Below, one piece after another: positions 31,388-43,580 of a DNA stretch of 64,000 nt. Under the pieces are notes generated by a model. The model worked only from the letters and a program-made list of their open reading frames with translations. It made no database searches and was not told where the DNA came from. The number at the start of each line of letters is the position of its first letter. The first letter of the stretch is position 1. A program made the translations under genes and the position numbers. The DNA is from Macrolepiota albuminosa (taxonomy: Eukaryota; Basidiomycota; Agaricomycetes; Agaricales; Agaricaceae): assembly GCA_027475525.1 (NCBI GenBank), contig JAMWFC010000058.1, positions 496,001 through 560,000 on the forward strand, in the 5' to 3' direction.

Positions 31388-34300
31388 TTACCAGAATATC
31401 AGTTTACGAAGAATTGCAACATCCCGTGGTGGGCCACTCCCAGGCTGATTAGAACGATAGTCATCAGTTTCCATCTCAATAGGGGCAATACGAGATTTCT
31501 GCATCTGGCATCGTATGTATGAGGACAAAGAAAGTACTGATCAGTTTGAGAGCCTACCTGGAGGGTCATTACCGGCTTTAAGAGGAGTTCTTGAATATGG
31601 ATCCGCTCCGTAAAGTTGTAATCAGCGGCTGTCCTACATTGCGCCTGACATTGCACAGTGCTTGAGATAAACTTTCCCATCATATTGAATTTGCCCCAAT
31701 GGAGTTGAGTGGGGTCAGACGAGTTCAAGTCACCGTTGCCTTCGTGGGCCTTGATAAGATCGGACATATGTACTTCGCTGGAGCGATACTCTTCAAGGAC
31801 AGAAAAATGAAGAATACACACATGACGTACAGGGCAGGTATGCATGCGCCCTTCGAATTTCGAAGGGCAAGACGATATGCACGATGTGCGCGTATGTGCT
31901 GTAGTAGAACATCCCAAGATTGGAGGTTTTTAGCCTGATCAGGAGATTTGGCTTTGAACTGCTCCATGGTTTCGTCGCCTGGAAATGTCGCATTATTAAT
32001 ACCTGCAACGAACGCACGCAGGGCAGAGTAATTGTTTAATGCTCGTAATCTCTGCGCAATCTCGACAAGTTTCTCGATTTGCTTGACACGTGCCCTTGGT
32101 GTCTTATGGCATAGTATCAAAGACACGACCCTAGAGAGAACGGGAATTAAAGATTGTTCATGGCTTTGCAACCCCAACTGACTTACCAATCCGCAAGATG
32201 GTTTGATACAGCATTGAAAGCAGAGATAGGATCCTTTCCGTCCTTCTTGCCAGACACAAACGTATACGCAAGCCAATGTCGCGGCTGGTCATGCATAAGA
32301 GACAGTCAAGAGATCTTAAGTAGGATGGCGCACTTTTATATCTAAAAATAGCTTCACTTCAACGCGGGTTATCTCCTGAGCAATCTCTTCTGGCTCCAGA
32401 GCCTGAATTTCTTGAGACACTTTAAGAAGATCTTTAATTAGCTGCTTCTCAGACAAATCCGCGTCAGGTTGTTTCAGCCCAATGGCCAGCCTCGAGGGAA
32501 GAGGAAAACTGGATTTGCGCTCTCGAGCTGTCACAGAAGGTATAGAGTCTGGTTGCTCCTGAACAGGAGAGGAGGAAGCCGAATCATTCTTTGAAGGATG
32601 AACTTCTTCATCGTCATATGGATCGTCAATGTCATCAGCTGTGTCGATCTTCACTGCCCAGGCAGCATCATAGTCAATGAGAGTTGGCAAGATTTCCAGA
32701 AAAGGCCGAAATTCAGAGCCGTAATGGAGGAGATGGGTTTTGGAGATAATTGACGTAATTAGGGCAGAGAGCGCGCTTGCTGTTCCCCTGACAGCAAAAT
32801 CATAGGGATAGTCACGTATCCAAATGTCAAGTAAATGACAGATCCTAAACAAATATATATACTAACACTGAGAAAACAACAGTCAGGAACATACCTCATC
32901 TGCGCAAAGCACGCGAACATGGGATCCCCCGACGATTTTTCGTCCAGTTCACGTATTCGTGATTGCATCTTAAGCACTACACTCCTGGGGCTTGCAAATC
33001 GACGGTAAGTCAACAAGAAATGAGTAATGTACGAGGGATCTTAGCCAGTGTGAACAATGATATACTGAGAATAGATGGAAAGTCACACACCATCCCCGCT
33101 TACAGCTAAGAAGAGGAGCTTGTTCAACAGGTCATCCAAAGTGGCCCATTGTCCTGGTCGGGCGGCATTCCTATGCGGCTTCCTGACAAGATTTTCTCGT
33201 AAAAATAGAAAAGGACATACGACTCTTTCTCTTTTATCTCTTTCACCTTGATTTCTTTCGGAACGTACGTGTCCACCTCATCTTTCACAACGTCAGGCGC
33301 CTGTAACTTGTCGTATTCAGCCTTTTTGGGTATGTTTAACCTGCTCGATGGCGGTGGTGCTGAGCCTCGTAGGGTTATGGGCGGTTCTTCTATTTCGTTG
33401 GAAATCCCCTCAGACCGTGAGAAAACAGAAGGGGCGAGAAACGATTGAGGACCAGGTGGCGGTGTCGTTTGAGGTGTTTTTGTCTCTTCCTGATCATTGT
33501 CCCCGACGGATGAAACCTTTGTTGTTGTTCTCAAAGAATCGCGTGACTGATGGTTGTAGAGGATAGAAGTTGGTGGTGGGTTTTGGTACTCGTAGCCTTG
33601 AATGCGATATGTGCCTATAGGCTTATTAAAATCTTCGAAACCAAGAAACCATATCAAGTCAGACCTTTGTCAGATTCATCCCTTCCCGTAAAAGTGTGAA
33701 ACCACGTAAAAGCCTTCCAAAGTCCGTCTTGATCCGACTTCGTAACCTGTAACAACTCCGAACCATATTGGCCTGCGATTCTCATTGCCTCGTAGGTGTC
33801 CACCTCAGGTTGGGTATCAGCTTTACAAGCAAGAACGATAGTTGGTAACTTCAAATCGTTATAATAGTCTAGGAGAACCTCAGTGTCCAGGTGGTTTAAG
33901 CTCCGTGAAGAACCTACGAAGAAGTCCTTCGACAGCATTGAACGAGACCTTATGGCCTGTGTCGTAACAAATGAGGACTCCATTGATCGTGGAGTTGTCT
34001 AGCCAATCCGGGGGCTCTGCAGGGACGCCTGATACGTTTATTTCAATGACACAGATAGGGAGAGTAGACCCCTCATAGCCTACTTCCCCATCCCAATAAG
34101 AACCTGTAAGAAGGCGGAAATAAGCCACCAAGGTAAACTAAAGGCAATTAAGGGAGATAATACATCTTGTAAAAGTTCCTTGTAAACGGCCGCGTATCCC
34201 ATTTTTGATCATAGTCGACTTTCCACATCCAGTTGTTCCCACCACAATCAGGGTGTAAGGTGAAGTAGAGGCTGAGCTATTAAGTTTGTCTGATGAACGT

Positions 34301-34947
34301 TGTCGACTGTTCATTGACATGACACTCCGACTTTGAAGGCTTTGAATGCGTCCCCGAGTGGCTATTGATATCGGTCGTGATATGGAAGGTTCTGCCAAAG
34401 CCAACGGCTGTTGTGGCACTTCTATTGTGCCAGAATTCACGGACCTGCTAGTCGCGCTGCTCATACTGGACAACGAACTCAGGGTCGGAGTGCGAGAGGG
34501 AAGAGCGCGAGAAGGAAGAGAGAGTTCACCGCCACGAATGTGAGGTCGTGATGAATTCTTGAGTGAGGCATGACGGTAACGTTCATTGGGATCTGATCGT
34601 TCAAAATCCGAATCGACAGACATATCCCCTTCACCTGTGGAGTCAATGCTCGGCGGACGGGTTTGCCCGGGTAAGGGGCAATCATGTTCAGAAGTCCTGG
34701 GTAGGTTGAATGCCGATCCCAAAGTACCCTGGTTAGGATGGGACAGGACAGAAGGGTCTTCTGGACCAACGTTGATGAAATGATCAACTGACGCTGACTT
34801 TCCTTGAACGGTAACGAAGGACACTGCTAAATCGTCCGGGGATGGATAGGCTGTCACGAATGAATCGGCAGACGAAGGGGATAGAGAGAGAACGTCAGGA
34901 TCTTCTGGAGCAGGCGAGAGATCGTCGGAATTTGCGCCTTCAAGCAT
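31388..34947 (-). CDS. Fusion protein: Ras-like GTPase domain plus RasGEF_N and RasGEF (Cdc25) domains
   Basis: Multi-exon minus-strand gene. The N-terminal 250 or so residues are Ser-rich and low-complexity. A GTPase-like fold follows, with P-loop VVGTTGCGKSTMIKNG near 34230-34170, a DTG segment and a G4-like ACKAD near 33835. The middle linker contains a RasGEF N-terminal domain (IWIRDYPYDF near 32820). The catalytic Cdc25 domain includes FVSGKKDGKDPISAFN-type sequence near 32250, PRARVKQIEKLVEIAQ, NNYSALRAFVAGINN and LHWGKFNMMGKFI. It would activate a Ras-family GTPase by GDP release. The last exon is short, ending LRKLIFW with stop at 31388-31390. The start at 34947 (MLEGANSDD) was chosen over an upstream Met at 35049. 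Exon borders are approximate. It is divergent from the SurE gene 164 bases away. Confidence 0.78.
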
Positions 34948-35111
34948 TTCAGGAGGGAGAAGTAATAGAGAAAAAAGGCGAGTGGACGACGGTGTATAAG
35001 GTATTGCTCTTGAAGAACGAAGATGCTTCAAACGCTGATGATGGGACACAGGTCACACAAATATTACTCAACTGGTGACAGTGGTTTGGTTTAACCACTT
35101 AGTACTTATCT

Positions 35112-36461
35112 ATGCCTGCACTAAGGGTCCTACTCACTGTATGCCTACGTTTTTCTCGGTTTCCATTGTCTAATTCCAACAGAATGATGATGGTCCCCCT
35201 CATCCAAAGGATTCTCCCTATATCTTAGGCTTATATCGTTACTTAACGGAAGAGATTGGTATGCCGACCAGATTATCCCTTCAGGTTCTGTCTTGATAAA
35301 CACCCAAAGGTTGGAACCTTAAGGTCGTCCTACCAAGTACTCAGAAATCTTGGATTGGTAGGACAATTCCTCTCTTTGCGTTGCGGCTTACCTGATTCTT
35401 TTCCCTAGGTAAAGCATATCATATAAAGGAAATCACTAAAGGATCGTATTATTACCCGAAAGAGGATGGAACGGGCGAAACATCAATACTTCCTAGGCCT
35501 TTGCAAGATGGAGAGATTGTTCGTACTCGTTCTGCGCAAACTATCTATTCTGATCTAATACTATTTTGTATAGGCTGAGTGGATCCTGTTGAACGGTGTA
35601 CGACGCTGTCGCATATTTTCTAAGGTCATCTCTAATCAACAATCAGACTCCAGCAACATGTGTGAATGTAGCACTTCACAATCTTTTCCCAGGAGAGATT
35701 GACCTCGTAGTAAATTGATGTCCTCCCATCTGTATTGCTCTTGATATCTGATCTCGTTCATCAGGTTTCTGGACCTAATCTTGGTCGAAACACTTCTGGT
35801 TGGCTTCGGACTTCCACACGCTCACTACTGGCAGCTAACTACTTGCTCTGCAGCTGCATTCGCTTTGTCGTCTGGCACTATTGGGGCAGCATTGTCTTCT
35901 TCTCTGTCAAAGGTCCGGTCAATCGCGTTGTCGTACGGGACCGTACTTTACCCGACTCCGACGGAGCTTTTCGCGCCTGCACATAGACTGGGGTCGTCAA
36001 TCATTGTTCACCTGTGGAACAATTGGGGCAAGGATGAGGGAGGACTTAGAAATGGCGAGGTAGACTTGTATAGCATCAACATCCCTTTGGGCGAGAACTT
36101 GTTGACAGAGCAAGGCTTAAAGATATGCACAACAACGATGTGGCGGAATTCCTATGGACGCTTGTTCAAGCGCCTAACAGATCGGGCGCTCCCTGTAGGA
36201 CTAGATGCGCTGGGTCATCCCATGCAGGAAGCTGATCGTCGAATAACAACTGCCCATGACGACGGAGAATTGGCCTTTAAATTCTCACCAGATATGACTG
36301 ATCTCATTACTCCTTCTTTCTCATCACTACCGGTCGGCACTGATGCGTGGGCTCTGCATCAAGGCTGGATCAGCGTGACACCCCTTCGTGCATCGTTTGA
36401 AGAACCAGAGAAGAATGATAAAGAAGACTTAGAGAGTAGAATATGGAAACTAAAACTCTAG
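35112..36461 (+). CDS. SurE-like phosphatase/nucleotidase
   Basis: Eight exons: 35112-35138, 35183-35258, 35310-35357, 35409-35518, 35574-35597, 35647-35709, 35765-35798 and 35854-36461. All junctions are GT-AG and in frame. The protein starts MPALRVLLTNDDGPPHPKD, which carries the SurE metal-binding Asp-Asp. It continues with VVLPSTQKSWIGK, NGTPATCVN and SGPNLGRNTS, all SurE hallmarks. The large last exon carries SSGTIGAALSSSLSK and the C-terminal beta segment (ISVTPLRASF). SurE proteins are metal-dependent nucleoside/acid phosphatases. In yeast Pby1 the same domain is fused to tubulin-tyrosine ligase; here the protein ends right after SurE, so it is SurE-only. The substrate is unknown. Confidence 0.88.
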
Positions 36462-36481
36462 AATCCTTTATTTTACATTGA

Positions 36482-38334
36482 TCATAGACAGGAAACAAAC
36501 TCAAATATTGTCAGTATAATTGCAAAGATAGTCATTCGAAAAGTCGTTAGCATGAGCGGGAAGTGTATGGGGGCAGCATTAGCAACGTGGCCTTTGAGCA
36601 ACTGTTTCTTGTAAACCTTGAGTGAATTAATGCTCCAGGTAGCATTCTGAGGGAACAGGCAGACTTCACTATCAAAGCCAAAAACAATAACCAACAACAT
36701 ACCACGAAGTTTGCAGGATCCATCAACCTCTGTTCACATGTTCCAGGACAGTTTGAGCTAGCATATGAGTTTCCTGCCCAGTCACCTAAGATGACGCAAG
36801 CATTTATTTCATACTTCCTATATCAAAGTGGAAAGAAAGTACCGCAGAAAGTGATGTCTGCGTTGACCATTAGTACTTGTAATCATAGCAATACCATCGA
36901 ACAGCTCTCACCAAATACTAGGGAATGGTTGTAGAAAAACTCTAGAGGATTACAGCGTGTCGATTCAAGAGCAGCAGATGGGTTACCCCACTGGGAAGGA
37001 TCTGGATTGCCGTCCGTTATGTCCTTGGGGATCGCAGCACGGTAGAACGACCCTTTCATAATAATGATGAGACATAAGCTTCAGACAATATTCACGGGAG
37101 TGAACTAACAGACAGCAATGCCATTCTCGTCCCATTTCATCGCGAAAACGCCCCCACCTGTAGAATCAAAATATTGACCGTAGGATGCTCGGCTCAGTTC
37201 AATAATACTACATCCAGAATTTTGGTTGACATTTCCATTGCAAACGAGGTTAGGTTGTCCGTTTGATTGCTAGCGAGGTAAGAACATGAAATACATTTGT
37301 CAAAGGTATAACCAACCACGATTGTCCCAGTAAAATTAGATTCAGGTGTCAAATAACAGCCTAAACCATTACTTAATGCCTCGAACTGCAGAGAAAACAT
37401 TCGGTATTACCGTCTCTTGTGTGCCAGGCGACCTGATTGTGTTCATTATCATGCACACCTTCTATGATGTCGATTTCACCAGACTGAAGGCACGATATGA
37501 GTTATTGCTCGCCTAGATCACGAATTCGACACACCTGGGGCCATGGATCACTGCCCAGAGTCCAAAAGGCCGGCCATACTCCTATGCCCCGTCACCACAT
37601 CGACTTTCAAAAACAGCTAGGTGTTACAGGATACGTACCACAACCCCAAGGTGCTGTATTCAGATCGAGGATAAATAGACCGGTCGTATATTGTGCATAG
37701 CTCGATATTCGGACACTTGAATCTAGGATCATGCGTGGAACATGTGAGGCGTAAGAGAATTCACTGACCTATTTCGATAGACACCCTGATCTAACCAGCT
37801 TGTGTTGTCGCCCTTCATTATAACAACTCCGTCGCCCCGTACGTATGCCAGGCCCAATTCAAATGCCTGACTTTGATTGACGTAGCTGAAACTTGCCCTC
37901 AGTGCAAGATCGAAATCACCCTTGATAGCACCAACTTGACCTGTCCGCTGGTGAAGAACATCAATTTCTTGTTCTCAGCTCCAACGTCGCATGACTTACT
38001 TAGTAGGATCTTTGCCGGTGAAGAATGCAAAATTGCTGCGACATGATGACTCCTCAAAACCCTAATATATATGCATCTTGAGTACCTACTCGAAGAAGGT
38101 TTCCCCTGAGTATTCATCTTGAGGGAGCCAGAGGAATGTGGATCCGTCAGGGTTGGTATTTAGATTGCTCCTCTTAGTTATGGACGGATGCAAATCGCCT
38201 GGTAATGTATCCATTTGAATGAAGGACTCGTATAGATGGGTCGCCCTTTGTGGGCCGAGGTAGAGTCGGGAGGTCGATGCATACCGCGGCAAATCCAACA
38301 AGATGAGGAATAGAGATAGAGTAAGAACGGACAT
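36482..38334 (-). CDS. GH16 family glycoside hydrolase (laminarinase / beta-glucanase type), secreted or membrane-anchored
   Basis: Minus strand, many small exons. It starts MSVLTLSLFLILLDLPRYAS, a signal peptide or signal anchor. FLWLPQDEYSGETFFE and NFAFFTGKDPT follow, the usual N-terminal GH16 strands of basidiomycete enzymes. Then come YVRGDGVVIMKGDNTSW, SVRISSYAQYTTGLFI and WPAFWTLG. The catalytic signature GEIDIIEGVHDNEHNQV (nucleophile and acid/base Glu in E-I-D-I-I-E) lies near 37470-37420. Late exons encode CSIIELSRASYGQYFDSTGGG, RAAIPKDITDGNPDPSQWG, CPGTCEQRLMDPANFV and WSINSLKVY. A hydrophobic C-terminus suggests GPI or membrane attachment. The likely role is cell-wall beta-glucan remodelling. 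It ends 20 bases from the SurE stop (convergent). Confidence 0.85.
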
Positions 38335-38650
38335 AGTCACGAGACAAATATCTTTAGAGAAGTGTTTCAGCGCATATAAAGGGCTAGAGAGTACTCTATA
38401 TGATGTGCTCGGAAACAATGACCCACAACACGTTGTCGGCTAAATTAACCTCATGTTTTCCACGACCCAACGTTCAACGTCCAATGGTCGTTATGTAAAC
38501 AATCATATATGTTCAAGGTTAACGGCTTCCATCTGAATCCTCTCAGGGCAATTTCATAGACAAGGCCGAGTCATGTTTTTTGGGGGGCATGGTTTTGTAT
38601 ATAACGCATGGGCATACAAGTCAGAAAGATCAACAATGAATAGCACAAGA

Positions 38651-39475
38651 TCAACGGTAACGACGGAGACTGAGGGTGTTGTGCTTCTTCCAGGTAGAAC
38701 GAGCAGGTGCATGATTATGACGATGTCCCTTGCCCAAACCACGGTTCTAAAGTGAAAATAAGGTGAGACAAGAATGACAGTTTCAAAACTCGACTAGAAC
38801 CAACCTGCTTGCCAACACTTGTCAAGCCACGAGCCTCACGACGTTTGTGCACAGGGTTGGTGATCCAATTAATCCTTGGGTCACGACGGATCTAGTTTTT
38901 CATGAGATACGAAACAAATGAAAACGATGCGAGAAGGGCGCACCGCCTTATGATTGGGGTCCACAAGGATGACTTCGTAGTATTTGTAAACGCCATCCTG
39001 ATTTACCCAATACGAGTTCAAAACCCTCAGATTTCCGCAACGCCTGCCTACGCGCTCTTCCGCCGTGCTCCTGAGACTGCGCTGGAACTTGAGGTGGTTG
39101 ACACCATGGCGAACCGGTTTACCATAGGTTGCTCCTATGATATTAATTAATGAATCTGAACATCGCTATGTTCTTGAACGATGTCCTCACCCTTGGGAGC
39201 ATGCTTTTTTCTATTGCCACGTCGGACACGAACACGGTAGATAACGTAGCCCTGCTTGGCCTTGTAACCTAGGCGGCGAGCCTTGTCTGGACGGGAAGGA
39301 CGAGATGCGCGGTGGATGACATTAAGTTGACGATATTCCCAGCATCTTAACACTCGATGAGTTATGACAGGGTCGGAAAAAGTAGTCCAATGAAGTACCG
39401 GACACGCAAAAGGAATCGGAGAACGTCCGATTGCTTCTTCTTATACAACTCGCCAATGTATTTGTATGCGCCCAT
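38651..39475 (-). CDS. RPL15: 60S ribosomal protein L15
   Basis: Highly conserved eukaryotic large-subunit protein eL15. Exons in order encode [20 protein letters not shown], then [20 protein letters not shown]...[12 protein letters not shown], then [20 protein letters not shown]...[10 protein letters not shown], then [19 protein letters not shown], then [20 protein letters not shown] with stop at 38651-38653. Introns are GT-AG and phase-consistent, and total length is normal for the family (about 200 residues). The start at 39475 begins the invariant MGAYKY. Confidence 0.93.
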
Positions 39476-40125
39476 CTTGCGGCTGGAGAATACAAAATCA
39501 GGAATGATATCGTTGCTATATGCCTCTGGTCGAACGACATACCTTGCGTCTTGACGTCTTTTTGAGGCCGGCGTAGACAATTATTTCCCAATGTACAACG
39601 CAGGCTTGGGAACGACTGTGTAGTTTCATCGGCAACTTCCGTAGCCCTAACCTCATTTTGAATCCCACCTCATCTGAAAAACAAACGGTAATTAGTTGTA
39701 GTATACGTATATTGTACTATTGGAACCTCTCAGTAGTATATTTCACTTGTCACCACGGGTCTGGGCTTCTATCATGGCGAGGCCTGTCAATAAAATGAGT
39801 TCCATTGACTGGAGCAAAACATCACTTTTTATTCTAGCCAGATAAGTAAACAACTTCCTCGAGAAGTCCTCTGGATCCCTGGGAGATGGCTAAAGACCCG
39901 CTGAGTATATGGATAACATCAAATATCGAAACTTCTAGGTCGTGGTAAGCAATCTAAATCGGACACAGCAATCACTCAATGCACTTCACTTGTGATCTGT
40001 CAGTAATCAAAATTATTACATCTAGGCGACTGCTATGATACTAATAAATGCATCAAACTACCAGCATCGACTTTATAATCATACAATTTGTGATCGCTCT
40101 AAGTATAAGTGATGTAAGGAATTAA
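39476..40125. other. Intergenic, no gene seen
   Basis: Upstream region of RPL15 and 3' flank of the MFS gene. AT-rich; no RNA gene or further coding exon recognised. Confidence 0.5.
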
Positions 40126-42303
40126 TTATGTTCCCCCCTCTCTCCCAAGCCGAAACCACGCCGTTCCCAAGAACAAAATCCAGGCCATCACGATAAGGGC
40201 TACACTGAGTATTGCAAAAACCACACCCCTCCTTATCTCAGATCTGCTAATAATCCCTGGTTCTCGATTCCGACCGCCCATATAACTGGTTTGAAGTTCA
40301 GCCCCACTTATCAAGCCTTGATTTTCTTCATTCGTTGAGCGGCTTCGTTTCTGTATCATGTCTCGCGCCTTCATTTTCTGTAACCCGGCGAGTCCTAGGA
40401 TACTGAACAACTGAAGGACGTTGACAGCGAAAAATACATTGAGAAAATGTTGTAGAGCTGCTTTGCTAGTCCTACGATCGCCTCGCTTTCGTGCATCAAG
40501 AGCAAGTCCAGCAAGTGTTTGGAATATTGTCGATCCGGTTTGCTCGAGCTAAAAAAAAACAAATTGTGGTATTGTGAATCCAGATAGTCAATAAAATATC
40601 AACTTACACTTTTATGAGCACCGAGTGCCGTGGAGACATATTTTAAAGAAACAATTTTCGGGACCAGGACGACGAGTAATACTATTGATTCATGAATGAC
40701 CACAACCGGTCAATAAAGCACGAAAGCAGCAAAGATTCAAAAGAAGAAGACTAACGAGGTGAAAAGCCATGGCCTATTGCAAACAGCGCTATCGCTGGTG
40801 CGGGTATTCGCGTCCACGTGGGTGGTAGGACAAGCCACAAATATGATAGGAGAGTCAGGCACGATGAGGTGAGCAGCAAGCGGACAATAATGGAACTGTG
40901 TTTAAATCGATCGACAAGATAGCCGCACTGAGGAAGGATAGTTTAAATTTGCAAACGATCGATTAAGGAATATCGGCGTACGGCTGGATACAGTACCAAG
41001 CTTCCAGCGAGGAGATAAGATGCTTGAGTTGCAGCATCTCTTTCACGCAAATTATATCGAGTTTCGATGATGTTGCTGTGAAGCATAAGATAAAAATACA
41101 CGTAGACCGAAGCCGAACACTCACGCAGCAAGATGTGTGAAAGGCGACCACATCATACCACAGAGAACATTAAGCCCGATATATCTGGTGGAAATCGTGC
41201 TTCAACACATCTATGTCACAGCAAGCGAAGAGATAATTCCCGTACGCCCAAAAGACGTCCCCCAACCTGGTAACTTCATGAAAATTCACTTTTCGTTTTT
41301 CAGCCACCTTTTTCAGGGCTTGCGCTTCTGATACGTTGGCCACTAAACGAGTTTGGGCTTCTTCCGCTATGTCTGTTGCTTCCAGCTCTGCGCCCGCGCC
41401 GTCGATCAACCATTTAGAAGCAGTGATGTAGATGAGGTTGATGACTACTGATAGAGCTGCAAGAAGCGTTGCAACGTAGAAAGGTGCTCGAGGACCACAG
41501 CATTCTGTAAGAGGATATGATGTACGAGCGGCAATAAAGGAAGCGCCTTTCCCGGCAATAAGGCCAAAGGCCATGGAAACGCCGAGTCCGTGCGATTTAA
41601 AAAAGCGAACGATGATTGTCTCTTGTACGACGGCAAGAGGACTGACTCCGAGTCCGAAAATAAACAGGCCTAGAACCATCAGTCGTACGTTTTCGCAGAT
41701 GTCGCCGAGAAGGAGCAATAGCTGCCCTACAAGTACCCAAAAGTTAGAAACGGAAACATGACGATCGGATGGCAATCTTTACCTACAAATATCACACCCG
41801 TAGCAAGAATGCTAGTGAGGGTAGTTCCCAGCCGGCTTGCAAGCAGTCCGCCAAAAAGTGGTGTCCATGTACTATTCAAGCTGAAGGCGGCGATCAAGAG
41901 ACCGAAATCCGTGTGCGAGGTTCCGATCTCACGAGCCAGGCGACTCTTGAGTGGTCCCAGGATATACGAAGCACTAGGACAGCGTGAGCGCTGCACGGAT
42001 AGGACAAACGACAAAGAACACATACTAATGACTTCCAACGCTAAGGCTACAAGTACACAAAAGGGCCAGAGTTCGAATGAAAAACGCTCTTCGTCTGAAG
42101 AAAGGTGCCGGCTGCTCCTGCAACAAGGCTGTTGTAGTAGAAGGGTTCACTTCATCTGCCATACCATCGTGACTGGTACCGATGAATTCGTACTCGAACC
42201 TCGAGTCGATGCCACTTGAAGGGTGCGTAGCAGTGGCAAGAAGCTCATCACATGAAGAGCGACGATGGTGATAGCTACCAGAATCTTGGGCGGCCGGTAC
42301 CAT
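40126..42303 (-). CDS. Major facilitator superfamily transporter
   Basis: Minus strand. The N-terminal cytosolic region is Ser-rich (MVPAAQDSGSYHHRRSSCDE) with the first membrane helix FFIRTLALLCTCSLSVGSH. YILGPLKSRLAREIGTSHTDFG follows, then GLLIAAFSLNSTWTPLFGGLLASRLG, matching MFS helix 2-3 with a loop. The 41170-41775 segment has several helices (LMVLGLFIFGLGVSPLAVVQ, FYVATLLAALSVVINLIY), a charged central loop, then further helices to 40700. The last helix (VVFAILSVALIVMAWILFLG) precedes stop at 40126-40128. The overall layout resembles MFSD1-like carriers, but I cannot assign a substrate. Exon borders in the 40400-41160 part are uncertain. Confidence 0.75.
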
Positions 42304-42487
42304 GTAAAGAGAAAAAGAGAAGATGGAACCAAGTGAGAAAAGTCCTTTACATACGTGGGCAACTCAGTGTCTCTGCTGAGTGCCGGCAGCGGCTATTTAC
42401 TATGATCACACGGATCAGATAAGCTCTACACGGAAGACCCGGGCCCGCGGTCCATATTACGTATACGTGGCTACTGAACAATGATTA

Positions 42488-43324
42488 TCAGACGACATAA
42501 TAATTGCGCTGTATCTAATCAAAAGGAACCGTCGAAACTGTGTACAACGAATTTACAGAGAAACGCGAGAGTACTCACCTCGCTTTTCCGGGGTCTGTCA
42601 AGCCACAAACATGTGGCCATCATCGTGAGTACACAGAGACCAAATTCCGTCCAACCTAAAGCTTCTACCGTCAACGACTGGCGACATCTACAGTTGTTTA
42701 TGTCTCGGTCAAGGATGTTAAAAAACTTGAATGTCTTTTGGGCTCACCTGGATATGGTCGCGCTTCCTGCACAGTTTCCTCCGCCTCGCGTGTTGTGCAT
42801 CACTCCTGCAGCAGTCCCCTACCAGTTGTTGTTGGTCAAAATCAACTCGAAACGATAATTACGTCTAGAGCGATCTACCCATAAAATACTTGTAGCCAAC
42901 AGCCAGATGACCGAGCTCGCGACGTTGGCCAGAAAGTGGCTTGCACCGTCAAAAAACCAAAGAACGTACGCAGTAGAGAACAGAGTGGTCCAAGCCGCAT
43001 TGAAGACAAAGAGTATCAGCCTGGAAGCAGTTATTTGCGTTTAAGATGGCTGCCAATGATAACTTACAACACATGATACCGTTTACTTGGCCAAGTGCCG
43101 TGTTCATTTCCAGCGCTGACCAAAAAGGCGGTGAGTCCCAGCTCAGCGAGAGCAGAACATGTCATTAAAGTAAATAAAAATGGGTGGTATGTTGATTTAT
43201 TAGAAGCCGGCCTCTGCTGAGGAGTCATTAGACGTTCCATTGGAAATTCCTCACGATGGCGATTTCGGTGCCTAAGAGAGGGCGTTGGGACAGGTAAACG
43301 AAGGATGGTACCCTCATGAGGCAT
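42488..43324 (-). CDS. MARVEL-like four-helix membrane protein
   Basis: Minus strand. The first exon gives a cytosolic N-terminus and helix 1 (FLFTLMTCSALAELGLTAFLV). Exon 2 (about 43020-42850) gives helices 2 and 3 (LILFVFNAAWTTLFSTAYVLW and ANVASSVIWLLATSILWV). A later exon has LTVEALGWTEFGLCVLTMMAT, the typical Trp/Gly-rich helix 4 of basidiomycete MARVEL-domain proteins. The last short exon ends IQRNYYVV with TGA at 42488-42490. Start codons at 43366, 43324 and about 43243 are possible; 43324 is preferred. Function unknown, plasma-membrane scaffold likely. Confidence 0.6.
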
Positions 43325-43580
43325 GCTGGCTAAAGTACTGTTTAGACGACAGCATAGGGCACACAAGAGGAATTGTGACGCAAGCCCATTGAAACCTCAT
43401 TGTCGTTCGACATCGCCTCGAGGCATACACACTACACGTTGTTTATCCATGGCTCAGTCTTGGCTGCCTTTGCAGATCACCGCAGACAAATGACAACACG
43501 AGGCCCTCAAATGCCACGAGGTTGATTAAAAGACGCAATATGAATTACTTCAGAGATGAAATGAGACGATAACAATCATT

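Noticed and set aside
39147..39353. RPL15 truncated after KKHAPKG as a pseudogene
   Set aside because: The odd tail is an intron read-through; with a GT-AG intron the conserved frame continues to the normal C-terminus.
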